This document shows positions 1-6,407 of a stretch of 32,643 nt of DNA, one piece after another. The notes beneath the pieces were generated by a model that was given only the letters and a program-made list of their open reading frames with translations, was not told the DNA's origin and made no database searches. The DNA comes from a virus. The translations under genes were made by a program, and so were the position numbers. How positions within the stretch are numbered: position 1 is the first letter of the stretch; each line of letters starts with the position of its first letter. The stretch lies in the IMG/VR virus record IMGVR_UViG_3300046012_000791, positions 1 through 32,643 of that record. One strand, 5' to 3'.

Positions 1-386
1 ACAGCCGGAGCAAAACGGGGTACATCAATTGTGTGAGGGCCACGGACGCCGGCCAGCTCACGGCGCAGACCCAGATCAGGATTAACAGCTGCTGTCCAGT
101 AATACTGATCACGCCCGATCTTGGAGCCTACGTGGACACCACGCTGGTAGCTCCGGTCGTTAAGACGCTCCTGTATTTTCCCGAGTACCTTGTCCTGCTG
201 ACGGTTCGTGATCGTCCCGAGATACCCGTCCGGGTACTCAGCCTCGGGCGTACGTCCCATCATAGAGCGCTTAGCGTCCAGGGTGTCCCTGAAGGCAATA
301 CCTGAGCCGTAACCACCGCCGGCAACGCCAGGAGACCCCGGGAAGGTCGCTCCCGGGGCTGTCAGCTGCTGCCAGTTACTGGGCAT
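1..386 (-). CDS. Unknown phage protein, C-terminus cut off
   Basis: An ATG-started frame (start MPSNWQQLTAPG) runs open to the left edge for 128 codons, so the C-terminus lies outside the window. The first 30 residues are rich in Gly, Pro and Ser. The rest is mixed and charged, with a stretch TNRQQDKVLGKIQERLNDRS. No family recognised. The ATG at 386 was chosen because the neighbouring ATG at 390 meets a stop after four codons. An AGTAGGT stretch, which also holds the stop of the preceding gene, could serve as ribosome site. It is the last of five short unknown genes in a row and is probably co-transcribed with them. Confidence 0.75.
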   Translation of the reverse strand, partial: MPSNWQQLTAPGATFPGSPGVAGGGYGSGIAFRDTLDAKRSMMGRTPEAEYPDGYLGTITNRQQDKVLGKIQERLNDRSYQRGVHVGSKIGRDQYYWTAAVNPDLGLRRELAGVRGPHTIDVPRFAPA

Positions 387-393
387 GCATTAC

Positions 394-597
394 CTACTTA
401 GAAGACCCCATCGGGACGGCATGTTTGCCGGAATAGAACTTATGCACAGGTCCCTGCCGGCCGGGGTGGACCTCAGCCGCCCCGACACTCGGGCTGCCAC
501 TGGACCGTGACCCCAGCACCGGAACGGCCTTGGTCCCACCAGTCACCCGATGTTTGCCTTCATAAGAACCCAGCTGCTGCTGGTTGAGATTGCTCAT
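394..597 (-). CDS. Small Gly/Ser-rich unknown protein
   Basis: 67 residues, rich in Gly, Ser, Pro and His, with no membrane segment and no recognisable domain; it is probably largely disordered. The ATG overlaps the stop of the preceding gene as ATGA, which supports translational coupling and fixes the start. The stop lies 8 bases before the start of the edge gene. Its basic, low-complexity make-up resembles the neighbours at 594-806 and 806-1039. Function unknown. Confidence 0.7.
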   Translation of the reverse strand: MSNLNQQQLGSYEGKHRVTGGTKAVPVLGSRSSGSPSVGAAEVHPGRQGPVHKFYSGKHAVPMGSSK

Positions 598-806
598 GAC
601 TGCCTGTCAGCGCGCTTCTGGCGAGGCGCGTTGTTGGTGTGATGGGGATGCAGGATCAGCGGCTTGGGTAGTTTACCGCCGGCGATCTGCATCGTCAGGG
701 GGCCGGTTCCTGCTGTAGAGGAATTAAAAGCTGCCTTGAAGTACCCCGAGCGCGAGCTGGAATTGTCGCGTACCGGGTCAGTCAGCAGCCTGCGTGGCTG
801 TCCCAC
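594..806 (-). CDS. Small basic unknown protein
   Basis: 70 residues starting at a GTG that overlaps the TAG stop of the preceding gene (TAGTG). It is basic overall, with a possible beta-forming middle (GPLTMQIAGGKLPKPLIL) and a His/Arg-rich tail. No known domain. The four-base overlap with 394-597 and the one-base overlap with 806-1039 place it in one translationally coupled string. Confidence 0.7.
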   Translation of the reverse strand: MGQPRRLLTDPVRDNSSSRSGYFKAAFNSSTAGTGPLTMQIAGGKLPKPLILHPHHTNNAPRQKRADRQS

Positions 807-1039
807 TAGTCCCCTCCCTTCAGTACGGCACTGGCCAGCGCGCCGGCTTTCTGGCCCACAGTCGCACCATGCTGGAAAATACCCTTGCGGTCCGGCGTGC
901 TGCCCGGGCGCCCGAACCTGGCGCGCTCACCGATATTCCCCTCCCGTACCGGTGAACTGCCGTGCCGGGTGGAGGCTGAGAGCGCGCTAGTTACCCCGGA
1001 CAGGCCGTAAGGGTCAAAGGCAGTAGGCTCCTCAGCCAT
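806..1039 (-). CDS. Small Gly/Arg-rich unknown protein
   Basis: 77 residues from ATG at 1039 (MAEEPTAFDPYG), rich in Gly, Ser and Arg. The frame stays open to a GTG at 1081, but that would overlap the preceding gene by about 50 bases. The ATG at 1039 gives an 8-base overlap, as is usual in this operon, and is preceded by a GGGG tract. The C-terminal 20 residues could form a helix. Function unknown. Confidence 0.7.
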   Translation of the reverse strand: MAEEPTAFDPYGLSGVTSALSASTRHGSSPVREGNIGERARFGRPGSTPDRKGIFQHGATVGQKAGALASAVLKGGD

Positions 1040-1367
1040 TCTGCTGGCCCCAGGCGCGCTTGCCCCAGAAGTCCCGGTCACCCATCGCCGGTTTCATGAT
1101 CCGGGTGTTGCGCTGAGTAGCAGACGCCTCAGCGGCGTTGGCCTTGTAGAGGGTGGCAACCGGCCGGAACGTGGGACCATGCGCCTCATTGATCATGGTG
1201 CGGCCACGGTTGGCCTTGGTGCCGGTCGGGGATGCGCCCCGGCCCTCGGTCTTGCGGCCGACCAGCTTGGTGTAAGCAGAGCGGTCGCCGGACATATTGA
1301 CCACGGACTTGGGGATGCCCTGGTCACCCATCTTCTCGAAAGAGGTGGTGTAGCTTTCTCCGGCCAT
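1032..1367 (-). CDS. Unknown phage protein
   Basis: 111 residues, basic, with repeated Gly/Arg/Thr and NxxG-like stretches and no membrane segment. The frame could begin at a TTG at 1388. The ATG at 1367 is better: it has GAGGTAA seven bases upstream, and that site overlaps the stop of the SpoVS-like gene. No family recognised. Together with the three following genes it makes a run of short, Gly-rich, basic proteins. A structural or DNA-binding role is possible but is inference only. Confidence 0.75.
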   Translation of the reverse strand: MAGESYTTSFEKMGDQGIPKSVVNMSGDRSAYTKLVGRKTEGRGASPTGTKANRGRTMINEAHGPTFRPVATLYKANAAEASATQRNTRIMKPAMGDRDFWGKRAWGQQNG

Positions 1368-1377
1368 ATGATTTACC

Positions 1378-1656
1378 TCATTCAGCAATGATCCGCAGAA
1401 GGATAGCCGTAACTTTCCCGTCCGGCATCATTACATCCGTAAACCCGGGACGGCAACTGATAATCAGTCCTCGCGCGCCCACGTAGGACTGGGCGATAGC
1501 GATGCCCTTGACAGCCTGGTTGACAGCCCCTGCGCCGATTGCGCGTAATACTACGTTCTTATTCCCGTAGACCCCATGGGCGATAGCAGCTGCCAGTGCG
1601 GACGCTGACGAACTGCCCTTTACCCTCAGGATGGTCTCGATTCCTGGTTCAGCCAT
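1378..1656 (-). CDS. SpoVS-like (stage V sporulation protein S) protein
   Basis: 92 residues matching the whole SpoVS family in length and pattern. There is an N-terminal strand (IETILRVKG), a Ser/Ala-rich helix, the hallmark IGAGAVNQAVKGIAIA at residues 40-55, a strand LIISCRPGFTDV at 64-75 and a final strand after a Gly turn. Known SpoVS proteins are small Alba-like proteins involved in sporulation in Firmicutes. A phage copy might act on host development or bind nucleic acid (inference). The start ATG has AGGAG six bases upstream. The 43-base gap before it holds TATTATAG, a possible -10, but no convincing -35. The family assignment is firm from the motif; the role in the phage is unknown. 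Confidence 0.85.
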   Translation of the reverse strand: MAEPGIETILRVKGSSSASALAAAIAHGVYGNKNVVLRAIGAGAVNQAVKGIAIAQSYVGARGLIISCRPGFTDVMMPDGKVTAILLRIIAE

Positions 1657-1699
1657 GTTGTTCTCCTGATAAGCCCGACTGTTTCATTCTATAATAGCG

Positions 1700-2107
1700 C
1701 TACTCATCAGCCTGCCTCAGGTAGCGCACCCAGGGTGTTGCCTCCAGGTACAGGGCAGCGCGCCGGAAGGCATCAGGGTCATCCCGGAGGTGACCGAGCA
1801 TGCTGTTGCAGGGCCGGCATAACAATCCCCGCACCTTCCCGGTTTTATGGTCGTGATCGACACAGAGCCTGCGCGTCCGGCCCGTGGCCCTTCGGCAGAT
1901 CGCGCACCTACCTCCCTGGAACTTGTGCAGGGCGAGGTACTGCTCGCCGGTAATCCCGTACTTGCGCGCTATATTCCTGGCATGCTCAATATCAGCACGC
2001 GCTTTCCTGACGATGAACAGGCACTTGCCGCAGTACTTCTGGTTAATGTACTTCGGGCCTTTCTTTCCCTCGCACATCGCGCAGGGCTTGCCGGCCCAGC
2101 TGCTCAC
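1700..2107 (-). CDS. Recombination endonuclease VII-type HNH nuclease
   Basis: 135 residues. Two zinc knuckles bracket the active site: CAMCEG at residues 10-15 with YCGKC at 25-29, then GGRCAICRR around 65-73 followed by CVDHDHKTGKVRG and LLCRPCNSMLGH. This Cys/DHDH/Cys layout is that of the T4 gp49 (endonuclease VII) family, whose founder resolves Holliday junctions and branched DNA; many phage relatives are free-standing HNH nucleases. The GTG start overlaps the methyltransferase stop (GTGA). A broken relative lies at 26442-26815. Confidence 0.9.
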   Translation of the reverse strand: MSSWAGKPCAMCEGKKGPKYINQKYCGKCLFIVRKARADIEHARNIARKYGITGEQYLALHKFQGGRCAICRRATGRTRRLCVDHDHKTGKVRGLLCRPCNSMLGHLRDDPDAFRRAALYLEATPWVRYLRQADE

Positions 2108-2988
2108 AGCGCGTTCCAGGGCAGTAATTCACTGATAGCCAGGGCTGCCTGCTGGGGGACCACGCCGTTGCCCAGCGCGTGAATCTGCTCCTCCCAGGAC
2201 AGGCCGGGAACACCCGTTACCCATCCGGCCGGCAATCCCATCAGCCACTCCACGAAGCGGGGGCTGGTGTAGGGCTCACCGGCTCCGGATGGGATAAGAG
2301 GGAAAGGGGCAGTAAAGCCGGTGATCCCTTCCCATCTCCAGACCGCATTCCCGTAAGGCCCCCAGAAGCTGCCTTTGCCAGCTCGTACAATTCGCTGGCT
2401 AAGTATTTCCCGTGCTTCCCCTCTCTCTGCGAGGGAGTACGAGCGCGCGTCCTGAATTCTGCGGGCGAGGCCCGGGGAGTCGGGAGCAACTGCGGTGAGG
2501 AAGATCCTCTCGCGCTGATGAGGCGCGCCGGCATCGGATGCACGGAACACCCCGTATGATCCCACGTACCCGATGCGGGAAAGGGAGGATAGAACACGGT
2601 AGAACACCTTTCCCTCATTACCGTAACGCAGGGCAGCCACGTTCTCAAATATCAGCAAGCCGGGCCTGGCTGGCATTTCCTCCACCAGGCGCACGATCTC
2701 ATCAAAAAGATACCGCTCATCCTCCAGCCCCCTGTGGTGCCCCAGCGAGGAGAACGGCTGGCAGGGGAAGCCAGCCGCCAGCACGTTGACAAATGGCAGT
2801 TCGTCGCCTTTGACAGCTGTGATGTCACCTATATTAGGGACGCTGGGATGGTGATGGGCGAGGATGCGGGATACGGCCGGGTTATTATCAGCAACATATT
2901 CCAGCCGGGTCCGGCCGAATACGCGCTCGATCCCCATCTCCAGGCCCCCGTAGCCAGAACAGAGGGAACCGACCCGTATCCGTCGCAT
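2104..2988 (-). CDS. DNA cytosine-5 methyltransferase
   Basis: 294 residues with the ordered motifs of C5-cytosine methyltransferases. Motif I is GSLCSGYGGLEMGIE (residues 7-21, AdoMet binding), motif IV GFPCQPFSSLG carries the catalytic Cys, motif VI is FENVAAL, motif VIII-like GAPHQRERIF, and motif X ALGNGVVPQQAA sits near the C-terminus. It transfers a methyl group from AdoMet to C5 of cytosine in DNA. No restriction partner is obvious next to it, so an orphan phage enzyme that protects against host restriction is the simplest reading (inference). The target-recognition region between motifs VIII and IX is short. The ATG overlaps the preceding stop (TGATG). Confidence 0.93.
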   Translation of the reverse strand: MRRIRVGSLCSGYGGLEMGIERVFGRTRLEYVADNNPAVSRILAHHHPSVPNIGDITAVKGDELPFVNVLAAGFPCQPFSSLGHHRGLEDERYLFDEIVRLVEEMPARPGLLIFENVAALRYGNEGKVFYRVLSSLSRIGYVGSYGVFRASDAGAPHQRERIFLTAVAPDSPGLARRIQDARSYSLAERGEAREILSQRIVRAGKGSFWGPYGNAVWRWEGITGFTAPFPLIPSGAGEPYTSPRFVEWLMGLPAGWVTGVPGLSWEEQIHALGNGVVPQQAALAISELLPWNAL

Positions 2989-3170
2989 CAGTATTTGTGC
3001 AATTCCTCGAAATAATTCACATTATTTGCCCAGTCGAAGTACGCCTTCGCCGTCTCCGCACTGGGGAAATCCTCACCAAGAAGAATCTTCTTGCCGTAGA
3101 CGGTGATAACCGCACCCCAGGTGCCGTCCAGATTGGGGTACACACCGGCTGTCTGATCAACGTACGCCAT
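2988..3170 (-). CDS. Small unknown protein
   Basis: 60 residues with alternating strand-like segments (GTWGAVITVYGKKILLGEDF) followed by a helix (SAETAKAYFDWANNV). This resembles small beta-beta-alpha phage proteins, but no family is recognised. The start ATG has AGGGAAAA about ten bases upstream. The stop overlaps the start of the methyltransferase gene. Confidence 0.7.
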   Translation of the reverse strand: MAYVDQTAGVYPNLDGTWGAVITVYGKKILLGEDFPSAETAKAYFDWANNVNYFEELHKY

Positions 3171-3185
3171 ATCGGATTTTCCCTG

Positions 3186-3395
3186 CTATCCGTAGGGATA
3201 ATTCTTCTGCCGCTCCCGGAACGCTTCCTGAACGCCATCAACGAACGCCTGGGTGGTGGTATTCGGCGTCACCGTTTCGGGGGGATCCAGGTACTCCCCG
3301 ATGGACACCTGCTCCTCGCGCAGGATGTCCCGGATCTCAATCAGGAGTTCCTTCATCTCGCGCAGGAACTGAAGAATCTCTGCGTCATTCACCAC
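3186..3395 (-). CDS. Small helical unknown protein
   Basis: 69 residues. The N-terminal half (EILQFLREMKELLIEIRDILREEQ) is an amphipathic helix with coiled-coil spacing; the rest is polar. It starts at GTG (3395 or, equally possible, 3392), with AAGGAG six bases before the first GTG, one of the best ribosome sites in the operon. It overlaps the end of the preceding nuclease-like gene by 11 bases. Function unknown. Confidence 0.72.
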   Translation of the reverse strand: MVNDAEILQFLREMKELLIEIRDILREEQVSIGEYLDPPETVTPNTTTQAFVDGVQEAFRERQKNYPYG

Positions 3396-3891
3396 GCTGC
3401 TCTCCTTCCGCTACGGCCAGCCGTAACACCGTGATGGGGCTCAGCTCGTGCTGGTCGATTACCCAGGCCGGGGGGCGCCCGTTCCTGGCTATATCAGTGT
3501 TCCAGTGCGCCTCGGTCTTGATGTCCTCGCCGGGCATCCAGCCGTGGACCCGGAACTCCGGGTTGCCAGCCTCCTTAGTCACCAGGACGTAACGGCGCCC
3601 GTCCACCGGGTCGGAGGGACGGACAATCATCTCCCACGCGTGATTGCGGCGCGTTTTCACCTCGATATCAGGCTCCAGGTCCGGGGTGCCGTGAAACGTG
3701 TTCACGTACGCCGGCCAGGTGATGCCCAGGCACTTCGCCGCAGCCAGCTCCCCGCCGGCGCCGGCCACGTGGATAGCCAGGCCCCCGGTGGCCCCTGCAC
3801 GGTCCCTGCGCGAGCCATCTCCCTGGCGCACCCGGGCAACCTCAGTGACCCAGGCTTTCTCTTCATCAGTGAGAATCACGGTCTCATGCAT
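3385..3891 (-). CDS. Possible PD-(D/E)XK-fold endonuclease
   Basis: 168 residues. A helix GAGGELAAAKCLG at about residues 44-56 is followed by PDLEPDIEVKTR around 70-82 and a strand WEMIVRPSD. The helix-Glu, then Asp, then E-V-K arrangement is that of restriction-endonuclease-like folds. The C-terminal half is strand-rich (RYVLVTK, FRVHGWM). Such genes sit in many phage replication modules as Holliday-junction or single-strand nucleases. The family assignment is by motif only. The start ATG overlaps the stop of the Cas4-like gene (TGATG). Confidence 0.6.
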   Translation of the reverse strand: MHETVILTDEEKAWVTEVARVRQGDGSRRDRAGATGGLAIHVAGAGGELAAAKCLGITWPAYVNTFHGTPDLEPDIEVKTRRNHAWEMIVRPSDPVDGRRYVLVTKEAGNPEFRVHGWMPGEDIKTEAHWNTDIARNGRPPAWVIDQHELSPITVLRLAVAEGEQRGE

Positions 3892-4090
3892 CAGGATCCA
3901 TCTCCTTCACTGCCAGGCGCCATTCGGCTCTGATCCGTCCCATCCCCATGCGCAGGGTTGCCAGGTTCTTCATGCAGTCCTCCTCGCTGCACACGTCGCT
4001 TACCACTGCGAACACGCGCAGCAGGGGGTCGGTCGCCGCTATCAGCACGCTCACCCGGTCCAGGTACGGGGGAGATTTCCTCCGGCTCAT
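3884..4090 (-). CDS. Protein-like ORF inside the end of the Cas4-like gene
   Basis: A 68-codon frame from ATG at 4090 (MSRRKSPPYLDRVSVLIA) that overlaps the last 200 bases of the Cas4-like gene in another frame and continues 7 bases beyond it. Its composition (hydrophobic core segments, VCSEEDCMKNL, RIRAEWRLAVKEMD) looks more like a real protein than the Cas4-like frame does here, which turns into Gly/Arg/Pro-rich sequence after its last Cys cluster. It may be a separate overlapping gene, the true C-terminus reached by a +1 shift, or the trace of an indel. A GGAGGAAA stretch lies just inside its 5' end. Confidence 0.4.
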   Translation of the reverse strand: MSRRKSPPYLDRVSVLIAATDPLLRVFAVVSDVCSEEDCMKNLATLRMGMGRIRAEWRLAVKEMDPDA

Positions 4091-5081
4091 AGATACGGCA
4101 CTCCTGGCAGTTGGCGTGAATGCAGCTGGGCGCTGTTCCCGTTTCCCGGGCCGCAGCTATGTCCCTGGCGTGATCAGCCAGCGGCTCTGCGATCTCAGGG
4201 CTGTACGGCACCAGGAATTCCTTGACCTGCTGGTTGATTTTGAACTCGTACACCACAGCCGTTTTGTCGAACGGGAGCCCCATCTGACGCGCCAGCCACA
4301 TGTAGATGTTAACCTGCCGGACGTGCGAAGGGAAGGGCCTCTTTATCGCGCGCCATATACCCTCCAGATCGTACTGGGCCAGCTCACGGACGTAGTAGTT
4401 CGCCAGCAGCTCGGGATTCTCCCACCGCAGGGTGCCCAGGCCGACCGACTTGATTTCCACCAGGGCGTTCGCGCCCGTCAGCGCGCCATCCTCGTGCCCG
4501 TGGATGTTGGTCCCGTTATCCCACAAATAGACTTCCTGGTACTCCCAGCGATGACGGAAATCCGAGCCCAGGCACATCATGTCCGTCCAGCCGGGATCAG
4601 CCGTGCGACGGACAGTCGCCATGCATCGCGTGCAGTGCCAGTCCCCCCATAACTGGCCGGTGCGCGCCAGCCAGTCCTGCCATTTGGCGTGGATGGAATG
4701 ACCCTCGGCAAAGACATTAGCCAGCGTCATGGAGAAATTGCTGTCTTTTGCCCGGGCCGGGGTGCCTGCGAGCTTGTGATAGGCAGCGCATGGGCACCAG
4801 CTCTCCTTGGCCATCTCGCTGGGGTGCAGCACGTCCTGCCGGCGGCCGGGATCAGGTGTGCCGTGATGACGGGATAACTCATCCTTGATCAGGGGCAGGA
4901 CGATCCCCGGGCCGGCACGCTCCTTCGAGCGAACGGCGTTTCGCCCGGTCAGCCGGTACCGGCCTCCTCCATTTCCCTGCGCAGCTTTTCCTCGTCCATG
5001 CCAGCCAGGGCCGTAGCACGGTCCATCCACTTCCACTCCGGGCGTACCGGCTGGCCCCTGTTCCGCATTCGTGTCGGCCAT
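3891..5081 (-). CDS. Cas4/RecB-like PD-(D/E)XK exonuclease
   Basis: 396 codons in the longest frame. Near residues 85-100 is LHPSEMAKESWCPCAAYHKL, like the N-terminal Cys/Ser-box of Cas4-type nucleases. It is followed by GHSIHAKW (catalytic His helix), a zinc-finger-like CTRC...C insert, GHEDGALTGANALVEIKS (Asp and E-x-K active site), and a late Cys cluster CIHANCQEC typical of an Fe-S-bound Cas4/AddB nuclease. Role: 5'- or 3'-end processing in phage recombination or replication. The true start is unclear. ATG 5081 has AAGGAA upstream but overlaps whiB by 133 bases, and the first 60 residues look non-native; a strong GAAGGAG at about 4917-4923 has no in-frame ATG or GTG close behind. The end is also odd (see 3884-4090). 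Confidence 0.8.
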   Translation of the reverse strand: MADTNAEQGPAGTPGVEVDGPCYGPGWHGRGKAAQGNGGGRYRLTGRNAVRSKERAGPGIVLPLIKDELSRHHGTPDPGRRQDVLHPSEMAKESWCPCAAYHKLAGTPARAKDSNFSMTLANVFAEGHSIHAKWQDWLARTGQLWGDWHCTRCMATVRRTADPGWTDMMCLGSDFRHRWEYQEVYLWDNGTNIHGHEDGALTGANALVEIKSVGLGTLRWENPELLANYYVRELAQYDLEGIWRAIKRPFPSHVRQVNIYMWLARQMGLPFDKTAVVYEFKINQQVKEFLVPYSPEIAEPLADHARDIAAARETGTAPSCIHANCQECRIYEPEEISPVPGPGERADSGDRPPAARVRSGKRRVQRGGLHEEPGNPAHGDGTDQSRMAPGSEGDGS

Positions 5082-5350
5082 CGTTTCCTTATTGCCTTCC
5101 GTGTGATGGGTTCCGTGCCGCCCCAGACGCCATCAGCGCAATCGTTAGCAAGAGCAAAGATCAGGCATTCATCGCGCACTGGGCATAACACGCCGTCATC
5201 GGTCCCGTTGCAGAAGTCCACAGCCGGGCTGTAGTCCGTTTCGTCAAAAAACGGGTCGTATCCCCTGCCCGGGATAACTCCCCGGCATTTCGCGTGACGC
5301 CATCCCTGAGGAGGGCTGACATGCAGGGCAGGGATGGAGGAATCACTCAT
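4949..5350 (-). CDS. WhiB-family regulator
   Basis: 133 residues. C22, DPFF (32-35), C47, C56-PVR and C62 followed by GVWGG (74-78) and a basic tail (KAIRKRW) define a WhiB-like Fe-S protein. These are small [4Fe-4S] regulators, unique to actinobacteria and their phages, that bind the principal sigma factor. The spacing between the second and third Cys is eight residues instead of the usual two, so a six-residue insertion sits in the cluster-binding core; C71 is an extra Cys. The tail after residue 95 is longer than in many host WhiB proteins. The start overlaps the deaminase stop (ATGA). Phage WhiB proteins can repress host whiB genes; here this is inference. Confidence 0.9.
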   Translation of the reverse strand: MSDSSIPALHVSPPQGWRHAKCRGVIPGRGYDPFFDETDYSPAVDFCNGTDDGVLCPVRDECLIFALANDCADGVWGGTEPITRKAIRKRWPTRMRNRGQPVRPEWKWMDRATALAGMDEEKLRREMEEAGTG

Positions 5351-5763
5351 GATGGGTACACCACCCTGGTGATACCGACCCCGGCGATCAGCTTGCGGCA
5401 GCCATCACAGGGCTCCCGGGTTGTGTACAAGGTCGCTCCCACGCACCTGGCGTAATCCGCATACAGCAGTGCGTTGGCCTCGGCGTGGATGGCAATGCAC
5501 GCACCCGGGCCGGTGTCGTAGGAGGACCCCGGCTCAGCACCGGATTCAGCGCGTGGGCAGTGGCCTTCCAGACAGGAAGGCCGCCCGGCCGCAGCGCCGT
5601 TGTAGCCGGTTGCAACTATCCGGTGATCCCTGACGATGATTGCCCCTACCCGGGCCCGTCTGCATTCCCCCCGGGTGGAAACGGTGTACGCAATATTAGT
5701 GAAATACATGTCCCAGTCCGGCCGGGCGTATTCCCAGGTGCTACTGCTGGTTTCCGTCAGCAC
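5347..5763 (-). CDS. Deoxycytidylate (dCMP) deaminase family protein
   Basis: 138 residues with the zinc site of the cytidine/deoxycytidylate deaminase fold: HAE at 93-95 (His ligand, catalytic Glu) and PCDGC at 118-122 (two Cys ligands). An N-terminal extra Cys/His set (GEC, SCLEGHC) resembles the second zinc site of dCMP deaminases. It converts dCMP to dUMP, feeding thymidylate synthesis during phage DNA replication. The GTG start has GAGG four bases upstream and overlaps the preceding nuclease by 23 bases. Confidence 0.88.
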   Translation of the reverse strand: MLTETSSSTWEYARPDWDMYFTNIAYTVSTRGECRRARVGAIIVRDHRIVATGYNGAAAGRPSCLEGHCPRAESGAEPGSSYDTGPGACIAIHAEANALLYADYARCVGATLYTTREPCDGCRKLIAGVGITRVVYPS

Positions 5764-6058
5764 GTTCCCTCAGCTCCAGGTAATCTCTTTCGTGTAATAC
5801 CACGTAACGGGCCCGGTGTTTCTCGAACTGGATCTGGAAAACCATTCTCCGGCCATCCGTGATAGCCGTTTTGTAGGCTTTCCATAACTCCAGGTACTTC
5901 AGGGTGAACTGGTGCGCCGAGGTGGTTTTGCATTCGATGGACTCAGTGTCGGTGCGAACATCATTCTTCCGGATCCAGCCATTGCCGGATCCGGAATTAA
6001 CGCGCCCACCATAGGCAGCGGCAGTATCTTTTTCCTGTTTTTCCCACGCTGCGGTCAC
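5741..6058 (-). CDS. PD-(D/E)XK endonuclease (phage Holliday-junction resolvase-like)
   Basis: 105 residues from GTG 6058. The core NGWIRKNDVRTDTESIECKTT gives Asp and E-C-K catalytic residues. It is followed by a helix (TLKYLELWKAYKTA) and strands MVFQIQF and YVVLHERDYLEL, the pattern of small phage resolvase-like endonucleases. The frame stays open to 6085, but GTG 6058 overlaps the preceding stop as GTGA and has AGGAG five bases upstream, so it is preferred. Expected role: cutting branched recombination intermediates alongside RecA. Confidence 0.75.
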   Translation of the reverse strand: MTAAWEKQEKDTAAAYGGRVNSGSGNGWIRKNDVRTDTESIECKTTSAHQFTLKYLELWKAYKTAITDGRRMVFQIQFEKHRARYVVLHERDYLELRERADGNQQ

Positions 6059-6210
6059 ACAGACTCCTGCTTTGTGCGCACCCACAGGATCCGTGTGTAG
6101 TTAACCCACTGGCTCCGGGGAATGACAAACTGAATTTCCCAGCCTTCAGCGGCAAATTCATTCATCTCCTCCTCAGTGGGAGGAAGGTCAAGCAGCTTGT
6201 ATTCCTTCAT
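6055..6210 (-). CDS. 51-residue DUF4177-like protein
   Basis: Translates as MKEYKLLDLP, a short helix (TEEEMNEFAAEGWEIQFV), then strands ending in ILWVRTKQ. The pattern of an N-terminal EYK strand, a helix with EGWE, and two strands is that of the small DUF4177-type fold. The function of that group is not known. Both ends fit the operon exactly: the ATG overlaps the preceding stop (ATGA) and the TGA overlaps the GTG of the resolvase-like gene. Confidence 0.7.
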   Translation of the reverse strand: MKEYKLLDLPPTEEEMNEFAAEGWEIQFVIPRSQWVNYTRILWVRTKQESV

Positions 6211-6407
6211 TCATCCTCTTCCAGAATGGCCAGCTGAACAAGGGACTCATACGGCAGGGCCAGGCGCTCGCCTTCCAGCTGAACGAACTCAGCTGTCACC
6301 TCGTCCGGCACCCATTCCGAGCCGGTCACCTCCACGATGGCGCCGGTTAACGGGTGGATAATCCTGTCCCCCGGCTTTAAATCCCGTGCCCAGATGAGAT
6401 CCATCAT
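6207..6407 (-). CDS. Small beta-rich unknown protein
   Basis: 66 residues with MMDLIWARDLKPGDRIIHPLTGAIVEVTGSEW. This is a small beta-barrel-like pattern in which KPGD-R-I and a following turn resemble SH3- or Hint-like strands. It is acidic at the C-terminus. The first ATG overlaps the recA stop, and GGAGG sits just upstream within the end of recA. Function unknown. Confidence 0.7.
   Translation of the reverse strand: MMDLIWARDLKPGDRIIHPLTGAIVEVTGSEWVPDEVTAEFVQLEGERLALPYESLVQLAILEEDE

Noticed and set aside
2104-3891. Restriction-modification pair formed by the methyltransferase and the PD-(D/E)XK-like protein at 3385
   Set aside because: Two small genes separate them, and the nuclease-like protein resembles phage recombination nucleases as much as restriction enzymes; there is not enough evidence for a pair.
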